Assembly: GCA_947627335.1 (NCBI GenBank)
Contig: CANQVQ010000078.1
Location: 1-7,422 of the forward strand
Direction of reading: 5' to 3'
Source of the DNA: an uncultured Clostridia bacterium
GTDB lineage: Bacteria; Bacillota; Clostridia; Oscillospirales; CAG-382
DNA length: 7,422 nt
Position 1 is the stretch's first letter; every line of letters starts with the position of its first letter. Positions 6,779 to 7,422 of this stretch are shown here, piece after piece. The position numbers and the translations under genes were made by a program. The notes beneath the pieces are model-generated. The model was not told where the DNA came from and searched no databases. It worked only from the letters and a program-made list of their open reading frames with translations.

Positions 6779-7219
6779 GTGTCGCAGTCGGACGGGCGTC
6801 TTGCCCGGTTGTACGGTCGCCGTGCGCTGCTTTGCAAGGCGTGCGGGGAATTGCTGCTGCCGATCCTGGTGCTGCTGGTGCTTTCGCGTGATACGGACGG
6901 GGACCCGTTCGTGTGGCTGTACGGCTCGGCGCTGCTCGTCGGCTGCCTGTACACGCTCCCGTTTTGGTGTACGCTGGTGTGCCTGCGGGCGAGCAAGACC
7001 CGCTTGAAGGTCCGCCGCTTTATCGCGCTGGACGCGCTGAGCTGCCTGCTGCCGCCGTTCGCGTCGGTTTTGACGTACGAAACCGTGCAGGCCGTGCAGG
7101 ATGTCGGCGCTTCCCCGCTGAACGGGTTGTATACCCTGCTGCTCGGCGGGAGCCTGCTGCTGATCTCCTGTCTGTTCTGGGCGATGTACTTCCTCGCCGC
7201 CCGGTTCGGCAAGAAATAA
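6779..7219 (+). CDS. Small four-helix integral membrane protein, function unknown
   Basis: The 146-residue product has four likely membrane helices at about 17-36, 45-68, 82-100 and 117-141, and short basic ends (GRLARLYGRR; ARFGKK). Five cysteines lie in or near the first two helices (Cys19, 22, 56, 64 and 68), with two more at 89 and 131. I do not recognise a family. The GTG start is the first possible one: the frame is closed by the TAA of the preceding cyclophilin, only three bases upstream. No ribosome binding site precedes it, so translation probably depends on ribosomes finishing the cyclophilin. A TTG at codon 11 (6809) is an alternative but also lacks a site. Length, coding character and tight spacing support a real gene. 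Confidence 0.78.
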   Translation: MSQSDGRLARLYGRRALLCKACGELLLPILVLLVLSRDTDGDPFVWLYGSALLVGCLYTLPFWCTLVCLRASKTRLKVRRFIALDALSCLLPPFASVLTYETVQAVQDVGASPLNGLYTLLLGGSLLLISCLFWAMYFLAARFGKK

Positions 7220-7234
7220 AGCTCCCAAAAACCA

Positions 7235-7256
7235 CCCGACCGCCGTTCGGTCAGGG
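7235..7256 (+). terminator. Weak hairpin between the membrane protein gene and the tRNA
   Basis: CCCGACCG (7235-7242) pairs with CGGTC and GGG (7248-7256) around a CCGTT loop, with one bulged A. The following bases (AAATCTCTTT) are not a proper T-run, so it would be a leaky terminator at best. It may equally be an RNA-processing hairpin upstream of the tRNA. Confidence 0.35.
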
Positions 7257-7271
7257 AAATCTCTTTCAGAT

Positions 7272-7348
7272 CCGCCCTTAGCCCAGTTGGATAGAGCGTC
7301 AGATTCCGATTCTGAAGGCCGAGGGTTCGAGTCCCCCAGGGCGGGCCA
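7272..7348 (+). tRNA. tRNA-Arg (anticodon CCG)
   Basis: The 77-base sequence folds as a cloverleaf. CCGCCCT pairs fully with AGGGCGG in the acceptor stem. The anticodon stem TCAGA/TCTGA closes the loop TTCCGAT with anticodon CCG at 7306-7308, reading the arginine codon CGG. The T-arm has the standard TTCGAGT loop, and the D-arm has the usual AGTTGG. The discriminator is G and the CCA end is encoded. Two internal mismatches are visible, C-A in the D-stem (7283 with 7295) and A-C in the T-stem (7322 with 7336). Both types are tolerated, but two together are worth noting. It lies 52 bases after a protein gene and no promoter is visible between them. Confidence 0.93.
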
Positions 7349-7352
7349 AAAA

Positions 7353-7375
7353 GGGTGCATAAAATAGATGCACCC
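7353..7375 (+). repeat. Eight-base-pair hairpin just after the tRNA
   Basis: GGGTGCAT (7353-7360) and ATGCACCC (7368-7375) form a perfect stem around a seven-base loop, starting four bases after the tRNA CCA end. No T-run follows it directly. It may mark a tRNA 3' processing signal or assist the terminator beyond it. Confidence 0.65.
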
Positions 7376-7376
7376 A

Positions 7377-7407
7377 CGAAAAACCTCGATTTCATCGGGG
7401 TTTTTCG
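7377..7407 (+). terminator. Strong bidirectional intrinsic terminator after the tRNA
   Basis: A 14-base-pair stem (one G-U pair) with a TTC loop is formed by 7377-7390 and 7394-7407. The stem holds AAAAA on the left and TTTTT on the right, so it can terminate transcripts from both sides. It closes the operon that begins at 5512 and would also stop any converging transcript from beyond the window. Confidence 0.92.
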
Positions 7408-7422
7408 CATTTTCAGACGTAA

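Noticed and set aside
6149..7410. Minus-strand open frames crossing the tRNA (6149-7360 and 6640-7410)
   Set aside because: Their N-terminal parts (such as GTRTLGLQNRNLT) are the well-known false translation of the antisense strand of a tRNA. The rest runs opposite the cyclophilin and membrane protein genes.

Overview
The window is a compact, high-GC bacterial chromosomal segment whose signals look like those of a GC-rich Firmicute, most likely a clostridial (Oscillospiraceae-type) gut organism. The basis is the sigma-A-type promoters with 17-bp spacers, GGAGG-like ribosome binding sites, a small helical protein of a type I recall from Clostridia, and several envelope proteins with short polar linkers. 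The taxonomic call is an inference. I see no insertion sequence, phage, CRISPR or attachment-site signal.

Layout. On the minus strand, positions 21-2249 encode a large single-pass membrane protein with an external leucine-rich-repeat (LRR) region split by an acidic Ser/Thr/Asp linker. Just upstream of it, 2431-3753 encodes a second single-pass membrane protein whose external part looks like an internal duplication. Each has its own minus-strand promoter. Divergent from these, 3925-4332 (plus) encodes a small, probably helical-bundle cytosolic protein closed by a strong hairpin terminator. Converging on it, 4396-5355 (minus) encodes a lipoprotein of unknown function. From 5541 rightwards, a perfect-consensus promoter drives a plus-strand group: a membrane-anchored cyclophilin, a cytosolic cyclophilin, a four-helix membrane protein of unknown function, and a tRNA-Arg(CCG) that has no visible promoter of its own. 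A strong bidirectional terminator closes the group at 7377-7407.

How the genes fit together. Three of the seven proteins (LRR protein, duplicated-domain protein, lipoprotein) are exported and anchored by three different routes. A fourth, the anchored cyclophilin, would place prolyl isomerase activity on the outer face of the membrane, where it could help fold such exported proteins. That functional link is inferred from location only. I do not see a clearly new defence, mobile or biosynthetic system. The points most worth checking are the duplicated external domain with an Asp/Asn/Gly loop in each half, the LRR protein with its repetitive linker, and the promoterless tRNA at the end of a protein-coding operon.
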